Shown here piece by piece: positions 22,711-31,316 of a stretch of DNA of 32,787 nt. The translations under genes were made by a program, and so were the position numbers. Source of the stretch: an uncultured Oscillospiraceae bacterium (GTDB lineage Bacteria > Bacillota_A > Clostridia > Oscillospirales > Acutalibacteraceae); NCBI GenBank assembly GCA_910589395.1, contig CAJUTL010000032.1:1-32787 (forward strand). The letters run 5' to 3'. How positions within the stretch are numbered: position 1 is the stretch's first letter; the number at the start of each line of letters is the position of its first letter. Below the pieces are notes generated by a model that made no database searches, had not been told where the DNA came from, and saw only the letters and a program-made list of their open reading frames with translations.

Positions 22711-24936
22711 ATGGGGAAACAACAGAAGAAAAAAATTTTGATCGCGGACGATTCTCCGATGAATCGGGCGCTGCTTCTGGAAATGCTGGAGGATCAGTTC
22801 GAGATTCTAGAAGCGGAAAACGGCAAGGTGGCGGTAGAGCTTCTTTCCGAGCATAGACAGGAGCTCTCACTGGTGCTGCTGGACATTTTGATGCCGGAAA
22901 TGGACGGCTTTGAAGTGCTGGCAGTGATGAATAAGTACCATTGGATCGAAGAGATGCCGGTCATTATTATTTCGGCGGAAACCTCTCCTTCTTATATTGA
23001 CAGGGCCTATGATTTTGGCGCGATGGATTTCATCACCCGCCCCTTTAACCTGGCTGTGGTACGCCGCCGTGTGGAAAACACCCTGCTGCTTTTTGCCAAA
23101 GAACGAAAGCTTACCAATATTGTGACGGAGCAGATTTTTAAGAACAAGCAGAGCAGCCGCCTGATGATCTCCGTGCTGGCACAGATCGTGGAATTCCGAA
23201 ACGGGGAAAGCGGCTTGCATGTTCTGCACATCAATACCATCACCTCTCTGCTTTTGCAGCAGCTGCGGCAAAAGGAAAACAGATATGGCCTGGATCGGGA
23301 AAAATCGGAAAGGATTACAACCGCCTCCACTCTGCACGACATTGGAAAGATCTCTATTCCGGAGGAGATCTTGAACAAGCCCGGAAAGCTCACCTCAGAA
23401 GAGTTCGAGATGATGAAAACACATTCCATGATCGGGGCGAAAATGCTCAGCGGCCTTTCGGAAAAGCAGCGGGAGGATCCACTGATCCAAACGGCCTATG
23501 AGATCTGCCGCTGGCACCATGAGCGATATGATGGCAGAGGATATCCCGATGGGCTGAAGGGGGAGGAAATTCCCATTTCCGCCCAGGTGGTTTCCCTGGC
23601 CGATGTATACGATGCGCTGACCAGCGAGCGCTGCTATAAAAAAGCCTTTTCTCACGAAGCTGCCCTGGAGATGATCCTGCAGGGGCAGTGCGGGGCGTTT
23701 CACCCCATGCTGCTGGAATGCCTGCGGGAGATTTCCGAAAGTCTGAAGGTGGAGCTGGCGGTCAATTCCGACCATCGTGAGGAAGAGGAAGATCTCAGAA
23801 ATGTTGCGGATCAGCTCCATGATTACGGCTTGCTTTCCTCAGAGCGTATGGCGGATCAGGAATATTTTGAGCGGCAGAAGGTTCGCTTTTTTTCCGATAC
23901 CAGTGAAGAGATAATCTTCGTCTATACGGCTTCTCCGCCCATGCTGACCTTGAATAAATACGGAGCGAGGCGTTTGGGGCTGGAGGAGTTGCTGACAGAG
24001 CCGTTACAGGAGGAAAAAGCAGAGAAATGGCTGGGACAGGGCAGAGCGCTTTTCAGGGAAAAAATGGCGGCGGCCTCGCCGGAAAACCCGGATTTCGGTT
24101 TTTCTTCCACAGTTTCCATAGACGGTCAGCCGCAGGGCTGCGATTATGAATGCCATACGGTGTGGACCTCTTCCGGCTGCTACGGAGCCATCGGCAAGCT
24201 GCTTTTGAAGCGGAAGGAAAACCTGTCTGCCGACCGGGAAAAGCACCGCCTGAAAAAGCTGGCGGAAGCGGTGGAGCAGATCTCCGCCGGGCGATTTGAG
24301 CTTTCCCTCTCCGTGGAGGGAAAAGACGAGATCGGCAGGCTGGAAGCGGGATTTCAAAGTATGACGGAGCATTTGACCCGCCATTTGGACGAACTGAGTG
24401 ACCTTGCGTATCGGGACAGCCTGACCTCGGTGAGAAACAGGGCGGCCTACCAGAAAGACGCGGCACGGCTGGATCAGCGCCTGAAAACGGAGCGCTGTGA
24501 CTTTGCCGTGATCGTACTGGACGTGAACTATCTGAAATACATCAATAATACCTACGGCCATGCTTTGGGAGACGAACTGCTGGTGAAGGGCTGCAAAATA
24601 ATTTGCGGGGTCTTTCAGCACAGCCCGGTTTACAGGATCGGCGGCGATGAATTTGTGGTGATCCTGGAGCGGGAAGACCTGAAAAATGATGAAGAGCTTA
24701 CCGAAACGCTGCGTCATAGCATGGTGGAGATCGACTGTTTGGACGGCACGGCCTTCAAAACGCCCATCTCCATGGGGATCGCCCGGTATGAGCAGGGAAA
24801 GGATCTCTCCTTCGACGATGTCTTCCGCAGGGCAGACGCCCTGATGTACGAAAACAAGCTGGAAATCAAGTCGGCGCATCGTTTATTCTCCGATTTGACT
24901 GACGGATCGCAAAAAACAGTACAGGCGGGAAATTGA
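22711..24936 (+). CDS. Response regulator with REC, HD-GYP and GGDEF domains
   Basis: I start at the ATG giving MGKQQKKKILIADD, with ggag before it; the longer frame overlaps the previous gene. REC spans residues 8-125 with phospho-acceptor Asp58 (LLDILMPEMDG). HD-GYP spans about 150-350 with His209-Asp210 (LHDIGKISIPEE) and HHERYDGRGYPDG at 269-281, so c-di-GMP phosphodiesterase activity is plausible. A PAS/HAMP-like linker follows. A GGDEF domain spans about 570-735 with an intact RIGGDEF (644-648), so diguanylate cyclase activity is plausible; no RxxD inhibitory site is seen upstream of it. Having both domains suggests phosphorylation-set switching between synthesis and breakdown. It follows the XrtG genes by 4 bp and precedes an HPt and a hybrid kinase. 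Confidence 0.92.
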   Translation: MGKQQKKKILIADDSPMNRALLLEMLEDQFEILEAENGKVAVELLSEHRQELSLVLLDILMPEMDGFEVLAVMNKYHWIEEMPVIIISAETSPSYIDRAYDFGAMDFITRPFNLAVVRRRVENTLLLFAKERKLTNIVTEQIFKNKQSSRLMISVLAQIVEFRNGESGLHVLHINTITSLLLQQLRQKENRYGLDREKSERITTASTLHDIGKISIPEEILNKPGKLTSEEFEMMKTHSMIGAKMLSGLSEKQREDPLIQTAYEICRWHHERYDGRGYPDGLKGEEIPISAQVVSLADVYDALTSERCYKKAFSHEAALEMILQGQCGAFHPMLLECLREISESLKVELAVNSDHREEEEDLRNVADQLHDYGLLSSERMADQEYFERQKVRFFSDTSEEIIFVYTASPPMLTLNKYGARRLGLEELLTEPLQEEKAEKWLGQGRALFREKMAAASPENPDFGFSSTVSIDGQPQGCDYECHTVWTSSGCYGAIGKLLLKRKENLSADREKHRLKKLAEAVEQISAGRFELSLSVEGKDEIGRLEAGFQSMTEHLTRHLDELSDLAYRDSLTSVRNRAAYQKDAARLDQRLKTERCDFAVIVLDVNYLKYINNTYGHALGDELLVKGCKIICGVFQHSPVYRIGGDEFVVILEREDLKNDEELTETLRHSMVEIDCLDGTAFKTPISMGIARYEQGKDLSFDDVFRRADALMYENKLEIKSAHRLFSDLTDGSQKTVQAGN

Positions 24937-25049
24937 CCGCAAAGAATCAAAGCTGGAGCAGGCTTCGGAAATAGAAGCAGCACCGTATAAAGATAAAGCT
25001 GAGCTTCTATTGCATTTTCAGGAACCGCTCTAAGGGAAAGGGTGTCTGT

Positions 25050-25418
25050 ATGGATCTGAAAAGCTGTTATACCGCCTTTGGCGGAGATTATGAGGAGGTT
25101 CTGGGCAGGCTGTATTCAGAAAAGCTGGTAAAAAAATTCCTTCTGAAATTTTTGGAGGATAAAAGCTTTGAAGCTATGGTTCAGGCATGGAAGGAAGGAA
25201 ACGGGGAAGAGGCCTTTCGCATGGCGCACACGCTGAAGGGCGTGTGCCAGAATCTGGGGATCGCCCGGCTGGGAGCTTCCGGAGCAAAGCTCAGCGACCT
25301 GTTTCGCGGCGGCACGATCCCGCCGGAATCCGGGGCGGTCATAGCCGCGGCGGCGGAGGAATATGCACAAACCCGGCAGGCGATAGAAACCTATCGAGCC
25401 GAAACGGAAAATTTATAA
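25050..25418 (+). CDS. HPt phosphotransfer protein
   Basis: The 122-residue, mostly helical protein carries the HPt signature AHTLKGVCQNLG with phospho-acceptor His60. An HPt passes phosphate between the receiver of a hybrid kinase and that of a response regulator. Both potential partners flank this gene: the REC/HD-GYP/GGDEF protein upstream (113-bp gap without a clear terminator) and the hybrid kinase 19 bp downstream. This makes a closed three-protein relay likely (inference). The ATG follows an aagggaaaggg site. Confidence 0.92.
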   Translation: MDLKSCYTAFGGDYEEVLGRLYSEKLVKKFLLKFLEDKSFEAMVQAWKEGNGEEAFRMAHTLKGVCQNLGIARLGASGAKLSDLFRGGTIPPESGAVIAAAAEEYAQTRQAIETYRAETENL

Positions 25419-25437
25419 AGCATAGGAAGGTGACTGT

Positions 25438-28011
25438 ATGGACAGCAATCAGCTGCGCAAAAAGACTTCCAGATTTCTTATAATCGGTTTTGCGGCTTTG
25501 GCAATACTCAGCACAGTGATTTTCAGTATGACAGGAATTATATTGAACCGGGAAAGCACGGAAGGGCTTTATGAGCTGGGCGAGCTGTATATGACCGGCA
25601 TGAGCGAGCAGCTTTCCAGACATTTTGAAACTACGATCAAGCAGCGGCTCAGTCAGGTGGAGGGCCTGAAAAAGGTGATTCAGGCGGAGGGAATGACTTC
25701 GCAGAGCCTGTATCAGGAAATGGAATACCGTGGTCAGGTGCGGGATTTCGATTATCTGGCCCTCTGCTCTGCGGAAGGCGATTTTGAAATGATTTACGGA
25801 GAAATGATCCAGGCGAAAAACCTTCCCCCCTTTCTGGAGGCCTTGAACCGGGAAGAAATGCGGGTGGCTTTGGGAAGCGATGCTTCGGGAAACGCTCTGG
25901 TCATGTTCGGCGTCAGCGCGGAATATCCCATGCCCAACGGAAAGGTCAGTACCGGTCTGATCACCGCCGTACCTCTTGAATATATCACAGAAACCCTTTC
26001 CCTGGACAGCAGAGAGGACGAGCTGATTTACTGTCATATCATTCGCCCGGACGGCAGCTATGTGATCCAGAATTCCAATACGGAGCTGGAGCCCTTTTTT
26101 CAATCCGTGCGAGAGCTTTATCAAAGCAGGCAGACGGGAACCCCGGAAAAGGAGGAAGCCGGGCAGGAGGAAAAAGAGCTGTGCGATGCATTGGAGCAGG
26201 CCAGGCCCTATTCCGCTTCGCTGAATATCAATGGAGAAAAGCGGCAGATCTATGGAACCAGCTTGCCCAATTCCGAGTGGTATCTGCTCATGGTTATGCC
26301 CTATGGCAAGCTGGATCAGGTGGTAAGCGAGCTCACGGCAAAGCGGCTGTGGGGAACGCTGGGGGCCTGCGCCGCCGTGCTGATCATTTTGATTCTGATC
26401 TTTGTACGCTATTTTTCTCTGACAAAGCTTCAGCTGCAGGAGCTGGAAAAGGCCAGAAGCGAAGCGGCGCAGGCGGCAAAAGCGAAAAGCGAATTTTTAT
26501 CGAATATGAGCCATGATATCCGCACGCCGATGAACACCATCGTGGGCATGACCTCCATCGCCATGTCTCACATGGAGGACCGTGAGCATGTGAAGAACTG
26601 TTTGAAAAAGATCGCGCTGTCCAGTAAGCACCTGCTGGGGTTGATCAATGATGTTTTGGATATGTCAAAAATTGAAAGCGGCAAAATGAGCCTTTCGGTA
26701 GATCGCGTTTCTCTAAACGAGGTAATGGAGGAGATCGTCAGCATTGCCCAGCCTCAGATGAAAAGCAAGAGGCAAAGCTTTGATGTGCATATCGAAAATA
26801 TCACAGCGGAATATGTGCTCTGCGACAGTGTGCGCTTAAACCAGATTCTGCTGAACCTTTTGTCAAACGCGATCAAATATACGCAGGAGGAAGGTCATGT
26901 GCGGCTTTCTCTGTCGGAGGAGGCGTCTGAAAAGGGAGAAAGCTATGTTCGGCTCCGCTTCCGGGTAAAGGATAATGGGATCGGAATGTCCCCGGAATTT
27001 CTGAAGCGGGTGTACGATTCCTACAGCAGGGCGGATAACGCCAGAGTACATAAAACAGAGGGCGCGGGCCTGGGCATGGCGATCACAAAATATATTGTGG
27101 ATGCCATGGGTGGAACGATCCAGGTGGAAAGCGAGCTGGGAAAAGGTACGGAATTCTGCGTTACGCTGGATCTGGAAAAAGCTGAGATCACAGAAAAAGA
27201 AATGAACCTGCCCGCCTGGAAAATGCTGGTGGTAGACGACGATGAAACCCTGTGCCGAACTACCGTAAAGGCGCTGGAATCCATCGGGGTGAAGCCGGAG
27301 TGGACCTTAAGCGGTGAGAAGGCTGTAGAAATGGCTCTTCGGCATCATGAGGAGCAAGATGATTATCAGATCATTCTGCTGGATTGGAAGCTGCCCGGCA
27401 TGAGCGGGATCCAAACCGCTGCGAAGCTGCGGAACAAGCTGGGGGAGACGGTTCCGATCCTGCTGATTTCCGCCTACGATTGGAGCGAATTTGAAACGGA
27501 GGCAAAGGAAGCGGGAATCAACGGATTTCTTTCCAAGCCCCTGTTTAGATCCACCCTGTTTTATGGATTGCGCTCTCACATGGGAATCGAGGAAGAGAAA
27601 GCGGCGTCTGAAGAGCCCGGCTCCAGCCTTGCTGGCCGCCGGATCCTTCTGGCGGAGGATAACGAGCTGAATTGGGAGATTGCCAACGAACTGCTTAGCG
27701 ATGTTGGCGCGGAAATAGAATGGGCGGAAGATGGTCAGGTTTGCCTTACCATGTTCCAGGAGGCCCCCGAAGGCTATTACGACGCGATCCTGATGGATAT
27801 TCGAATGCCGATCATGACAGGATACGAAGCGACAAAGAAGATCCGGGCCCTGCCCCGGCCCGACGCGGCCGTTATTCCCATTATCGCCATGACGGCAGAC
27901 GCCTTTTCCGAAGATGTACAGCGCTGCCTGGAATGCGGTATGAACGCCCACATCGCGAAGCCCATCAATATGCCTGAGCTCTTGCGGGTATTGCACAAGT
28001 ATCTCAAGTAG
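25438..28011 (+). CDS. Hybrid histidine kinase with two receiver domains
   Basis: The 857 residues are, in order: a membrane helix at about 15-38; an outside sensor domain at about 39-300 (Cache-like by its placement and length); a helix at about 303-327; a coiled linker; HisKA with His359 (SNMSHDIRTPMN); HATPase_c at about 465-580 (N box LSNAIKYTQ, G boxes DNGIGMS and GAGLGMA); REC1 at 594-715 with Asp649 (LLDWKLPGMSG); and REC2 at 734-855 with Asp787 (LMDIRMPIM). It should sense an envelope or outside cue and start the relay through the adjacent HPt. The ligand is unknown. A strong terminator follows, so it closes the long operon. Confidence 0.93.
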   Translation: MDSNQLRKKTSRFLIIGFAALAILSTVIFSMTGIILNRESTEGLYELGELYMTGMSEQLSRHFETTIKQRLSQVEGLKKVIQAEGMTSQSLYQEMEYRGQVRDFDYLALCSAEGDFEMIYGEMIQAKNLPPFLEALNREEMRVALGSDASGNALVMFGVSAEYPMPNGKVSTGLITAVPLEYITETLSLDSREDELIYCHIIRPDGSYVIQNSNTELEPFFQSVRELYQSRQTGTPEKEEAGQEEKELCDALEQARPYSASLNINGEKRQIYGTSLPNSEWYLLMVMPYGKLDQVVSELTAKRLWGTLGACAAVLIILILIFVRYFSLTKLQLQELEKARSEAAQAAKAKSEFLSNMSHDIRTPMNTIVGMTSIAMSHMEDREHVKNCLKKIALSSKHLLGLINDVLDMSKIESGKMSLSVDRVSLNEVMEEIVSIAQPQMKSKRQSFDVHIENITAEYVLCDSVRLNQILLNLLSNAIKYTQEEGHVRLSLSEEASEKGESYVRLRFRVKDNGIGMSPEFLKRVYDSYSRADNARVHKTEGAGLGMAITKYIVDAMGGTIQVESELGKGTEFCVTLDLEKAEITEKEMNLPAWKMLVVDDDETLCRTTVKALESIGVKPEWTLSGEKAVEMALRHHEEQDDYQIILLDWKLPGMSGIQTAAKLRNKLGETVPILLISAYDWSEFETEAKEAGINGFLSKPLFRSTLFYGLRSHMGIEEEKAASEEPGSSLAGRRILLAEDNELNWEIANELLSDVGAEIEWAEDGQVCLTMFQEAPEGYYDAILMDIRMPIMTGYEATKKIRALPRPDAAVIPIIAMTADAFSEDVQRCLECGMNAHIAKPINMPELLRVLHKYLK

Positions 28012-28032
28012 CACTGATACAGGGATAAAAGC

Positions 28033-28080
28033 AAAAGGCACTGCGACAGCCGGCTTTCCAGCTGCCGCAGTGCTGTTTTT
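28033..28080 (+). terminator. Rho-independent terminator after the hybrid kinase
   Basis: Stem gcactgcgacagc / gctgccgcagtgc with one mismatch and a 10-base loop, followed by tgttttt, about 20 bases after the kinase stop. It is the first clear terminator after 11932. Confidence 0.9.
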
Positions 28081-28146
28081 GCCATACAGAGCTAACGACG
28101 AAAAACAACAGAAAATTCAGTTTGCCAAATTGAAATTTAGCGGTGA

Positions 28147-28301
28147 GAAAAGCCTCCCCTTGCTTGCAAGGGGAGGGGGACCGCCGAACGGCGGTGGAAG
28201 GGATAGACACCCGCAGAAAGTGGGATAAAACCGCCAGTTTTGATCCCCTCAGTCAGCCTTCGGCTGACAGCTCCCCTTACTCGCGCAAGTGGAGCCTAGG
28301 G
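28147..28301. repeat. Dispersed MITE-like repeat, copy 1
   Basis: This non-coding stretch is built of hairpins: cctccccttgc/gcaaggggagg, ccgccg/cggcgg, and cagccttcggctg. Its segment 28245-28278 is the exact reverse complement of 32619-32652 (34 bases). No gene was found between 28081 and 28341. Confidence 0.75.
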
Positions 28302-28341
28302 ACGTTGAACTATCATTTAGCGCCTATCCGCCTTCCCAAAA

Positions 28342-28370
28342 TTGACTTTTTTGTCAGATTCAGGTAAAAT
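28342..28370 (+). promoter_or_regulatory. Near-consensus sigma-70-type promoter of the amidohydrolase operon
   Basis: TTGACT (28342-28347), a 17-base spacer, and TAAAAT (28365-28370). It leaves a leader of about 95 bases before the ATG I chose. No regulator site or riboswitch is recognised in it. Confidence 0.75.
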
Positions 28371-28471
28371 AGCAAAGGTTTGCAAAAAACCGAAAAAAGT
28401 CCCGGCTTTGCTTTTACAAAGTGATATCAGAAAACGCAAATTCCGGAGAAAGGCGACGAAAGATCGTGACT

Positions 28472-29296
28472 ATGGATTGGATCAAAAACAGAAAGATCGA
28501 CTGCCACACCCACATTGTCAGCCCGAAGATCAGGGAAGAGTATTTTCGGTGTACCACCGGCTTTGCCCTGGTAATGCAGTTTCCGGAGAGCATTATGAAA
28601 AACCCGGACTGTATTCGCACCGTGCAGGAGGACGACCGGCTTTTTCTGAACGCCTCTGTAGACCTGAAGCGTCCTATTCCTCCGCAGCTGAGCCTGATCG
28701 AGGAAAATTTGGAGCGCTGGAAGGTAGTGGGGCTGAAGCTTTATTTGAGCTACCAAAGCTCTCGGGCAAATGATCCTCCTCTATATCCGATCTATGAATT
28801 CGCTCGCCGTCATCGGCTTACCGTGACCTTCCACACCGGCCTGTGTTCTTTGGTGCTGCCATCCGATCAGGATATCGAGGGCTCTGCCGCCTGCTATATC
28901 GCAAAAGCGGCGGAGGATTTTCCCGAAGTGAATTTTGTAGCGGCCCATATGGACGATCCCCGGTTTACGGAATGTATTCGCCTTGTGGCGGAGCATGAAA
29001 ATATGTACACCGATTTTTCCGGCGCCTATGAGACCGGCACAAAGGAAGGAAATGATGTGGAGGGCGCCATTGCCACCTTTGGAGCGGCCATTCATTCCCA
29101 GCCGGGTATGGAGCGGAAAATTCTTTACGGCACTGATTTTTGCCCGCCTATCAATCTGGCTCAGTTGGAAGAGTATGAACTCAGTATTGAAAAAATATTT
29201 CCGCCGGAGGCCTTCCCGCTGGTCTATTTTGAAAATTGTCTGCGCGCCTTTCCGAGGCTTGAAAATTGGATAAAAAGAGAGGATCATTCCCTGTGA
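28472..29296 (+). CDS. Amidohydrolase-2 family (TIM-barrel) metal-dependent hydrolase
   Basis: The 274-residue protein shows a metal-binding pattern: His12 and His14 in DCHTHIVSP, His121 in VTFHTG, His159 in AAHMDDP, and Asp222 in YGTDFCPP. These are typical of the amidohydrolase-related family, which includes decarboxylases and lactonases. It has no signal peptide. The start is uncertain: GTGs at 28466 and 28421 are in frame, and I prefer the ATG, with an ggagaaagg element further upstream. Its stop overlaps the next start (GTGA), so it is co-translated with a PnuC-like transporter. The substrate is unknown. Confidence 0.8.
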   Translation: MDWIKNRKIDCHTHIVSPKIREEYFRCTTGFALVMQFPESIMKNPDCIRTVQEDDRLFLNASVDLKRPIPPQLSLIEENLERWKVVGLKLYLSYQSSRANDPPLYPIYEFARRHRLTVTFHTGLCSLVLPSDQDIEGSAACYIAKAAEDFPEVNFVAAHMDDPRFTECIRLVAEHENMYTDFSGAYETGTKEGNDVEGAIATFGAAIHSQPGMERKILYGTDFCPPINLAQLEEYELSIEKIFPPEAFPLVYFENCLRAFPRLENWIKREDHSL

Positions 29297-30036
29297 AAAG
29301 CTTTTTGAAATCTTTTACCCCATACCAAATCATTTATCTTGCCGCTGTATTTCTTTTGACAACGGCCTTCATCATTTTTTTCCCTGATCATATGCTGGAC
29401 GATACCTCAAATACACTGGTGCTGGTTTGCTCCGTGGTCGCCACCCTGGCAAATCCTGTCTGCGAGCTGCTGATCTCCAAGCAAAGCAAATGGAATTTTG
29501 GGGTGGACGTGCTCTTGATCGAGATCCCTGAATTGGTGATCTGTCTCGCCATGGGCTGGTACACTATTGCCATTGTTACCATGGTATTCTGGATCCCCAT
29601 CGATATCGTCAGCTTCCTGCGGTGGACGCGCCACCCTGACGAAACGGAGGAGGAGCTTACCGTGGTGAAGCGTCTCAGCTGGAAACAGGACATTTTGGTG
29701 GTCCTGGCGATCTTGGCCTTTGGCTTCGGCGTGGGTTCTTTGATCTCCATGCTTCCCGGCGCGGCGGACTCCTATCTGGACGCTCTATCCGCCGCCTTCG
29801 GCATGGCAAACGGTATTTTGCTGCTGCTGCGCTACAACGAGCAGTGGTACGCCTGGTTTATTACGCTGGTGCTTTACGCCGCCTTGTACATCATTTCCGG
29901 TACTTATATCATGCTGATCACGGTAGCCGCCATGCTGGTCAACACCTGCTACGGCTTTGGAAAATGGGTGCTCTACATCAAGCGTCACCCGGAAACAAAA
30001 AGGGAAACAGACGCCTCGGCAGAATTGCCCCAGTAA
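29293..30036 (+). CDS. PnuC-like vitamin/nucleoside transporter
   Basis: The 247-residue protein has about seven membrane helices and the PnuC-type segment LLLLRYNEQWYAWFITLVLY near residue 180. PnuC proteins carry nicotinamide riboside or related B-vitamin nucleosides by facilitated diffusion. I take the GTG overlapping the previous stop (GTGA), with agagagg upstream; an in-frame TTG at 29266 is less likely. The cargo is not certain. It sits between a hydrolase and an MFS exporter or importer in one operon, so the operon may process a salvaged small molecule (inference). Confidence 0.75.
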   Translation: MKSFLKSFTPYQIIYLAAVFLLTTAFIIFFPDHMLDDTSNTLVLVCSVVATLANPVCELLISKQSKWNFGVDVLLIEIPELVICLAMGWYTIAIVTMVFWIPIDIVSFLRWTRHPDETEEELTVVKRLSWKQDILVVLAILAFGFGVGSLISMLPGAADSYLDALSAAFGMANGILLLLRYNEQWYAWFITLVLYAALYIISGTYIMLITVAAMLVNTCYGFGKWVLYIKRHPETKRETDASAELPQ

Positions 30037-30060
30037 GAGACGGAGAAGGAGAAAGCGTGT

Positions 30061-31260
30061 ATGAAAAAGCTGGAAAACAACTATGATCACACGAAATATG
30101 CCTGTTACGTTGCCTATGTGACCCAGGCGGTGGTCAATAATTTTGTTCCGCTGCTGTTTTTGACCTTTCAAAAAAGCTTCGCGATCTCCTTAAACCAGAT
30201 CGCGGCGTTGGTCACCATTAATTTCGGGATCCAAATGGCGGTAGACCTTTCCAGCTCTTTCTTTGTAGATAAAATCGGCTATAGGACCTGTATAAAGGCC
30301 GCCCATTTGTTTGTAGTGGGAGGACTGTTGGGGCTGTGCTTTTTTCCCTCTATTCTGCCCAGCGCCTTTTTGGGGATCATTTTAGCGGTAATGCTTTACG
30401 CAGTAGGCGGCGGGCTGCTGGAGGTGCTGGTCAGTCCCATTGTGGAGGCTTGTCCCACGGAGAAAAAGGAGTCGGAAATGAGCCTGCTCCATTCCTTTTA
30501 CTGCTGGGGCCATGTCCTGGTGATCTTATGCAGTACGGCGTTCTTCGCAGTGTTTGGCCTGGAAAACTGGCGGGTGATGGCGTGCCTGTGGGCGGCGATC
30601 CCGCTTTTGAACTTTTTCTATTTCTGTCAGGTGCCGGTTCCTACTCCAGTGGAGGAGGGAAAGGGTATGAAACTTCGGGAGCTGATAGGAGCAGGCGTTT
30701 TCTGGAGGCTGTTTCTGATGATGCTGTGCGCGGGCGCCTCAGAGCAGGGCATGAGCCAGTGGGCTTCCGCCTTTGCGGAGGCTTCCCTCCACATTCCGAA
30801 AACCGCCGGAGATCTGCTGGGGCCCTGTGCCTTTGCGGTGATGATGGGCCTTTCCCGGCTGTTTTTCGGGAAGTGCGGGGACAAGATCAAGCTGGAACGG
30901 TTTCTGAACCTCTCTAGCCTGCTCTGTGTTGCCAGTTACCTTCTGGCGGCGCTTTTTGATCAGCCAGCCCTGTGCCTTCTGGGCTGTATGCTCTGCGGCC
31001 TTTCCGTGGGGATCATGTGGCCCGGCTGCTTCAGCATTGCCTCGAAAAAGCTGAAAAACGGCGGTACCGCCATGTTTGCCCTGCTGGCTTTAGCAGGGGA
31101 CGTTGGCTGCGCGGCAGGCCCGGCCTTAGTCGGAAACGTGGCAGAACTCTTCGGCGGCGAGCTGCAAGCAGGCCTCCTGGCCGCCGTGATCTTCCCAACC
31201 CTGCTTCTGCTCTGCAACCTTCTCCGCAAAAAACAGAAACCAAACGCAAACAACCCCTAA
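30061..31260 (+). CDS. Major facilitator superfamily transporter
   Basis: The 399-residue protein has about 12 membrane helices. An MFS loop-2/3-like VDKIGYRTCIKAAH lies near residue 70, and SLLHSFYCWGHVLV, a motif of the FucP-like sugar MFS branch, lies near 140. A short central loop separates the two halves. It starts 24 bp after the PnuC-like gene with a ggagaaag ribosome site and ends before a strong bidirectional terminator. A sugar or small metabolite is a likely cargo. No evidence ties it to the fucI operon, which lies 20 kb away. Confidence 0.85.
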   Translation: MKKLENNYDHTKYACYVAYVTQAVVNNFVPLLFLTFQKSFAISLNQIAALVTINFGIQMAVDLSSSFFVDKIGYRTCIKAAHLFVVGGLLGLCFFPSILPSAFLGIILAVMLYAVGGGLLEVLVSPIVEACPTEKKESEMSLLHSFYCWGHVLVILCSTAFFAVFGLENWRVMACLWAAIPLLNFFYFCQVPVPTPVEEGKGMKLRELIGAGVFWRLFLMMLCAGASEQGMSQWASAFAEASLHIPKTAGDLLGPCAFAVMMGLSRLFFGKCGDKIKLERFLNLSSLLCVASYLLAALFDQPALCLLGCMLCGLSVGIMWPGCFSIASKKLKNGGTAMFALLALAGDVGCAAGPALVGNVAELFGGELQAGLLAAVIFPTLLLLCNLLRKKQKPNANNP

Positions 31261-31270
31261 AATCCCATCA

Positions 31271-31309
31271 AAAAAGCGTTTCAGAGCGGTGTCCTCTGAA
31301 ACGCTTTTT
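31271..31309. terminator. Bidirectional terminator between convergent genes
   Basis: A perfect 16-bp stem (aaaaagcgtttcagag and its complement) around a 7-base loop, with A-run and T-run ends. It serves both the MFS gene and kbl, whose stop codons lie 10 and 7 bases away. Confidence 0.95.
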
Positions 31310-31316
31310 CTAACAA

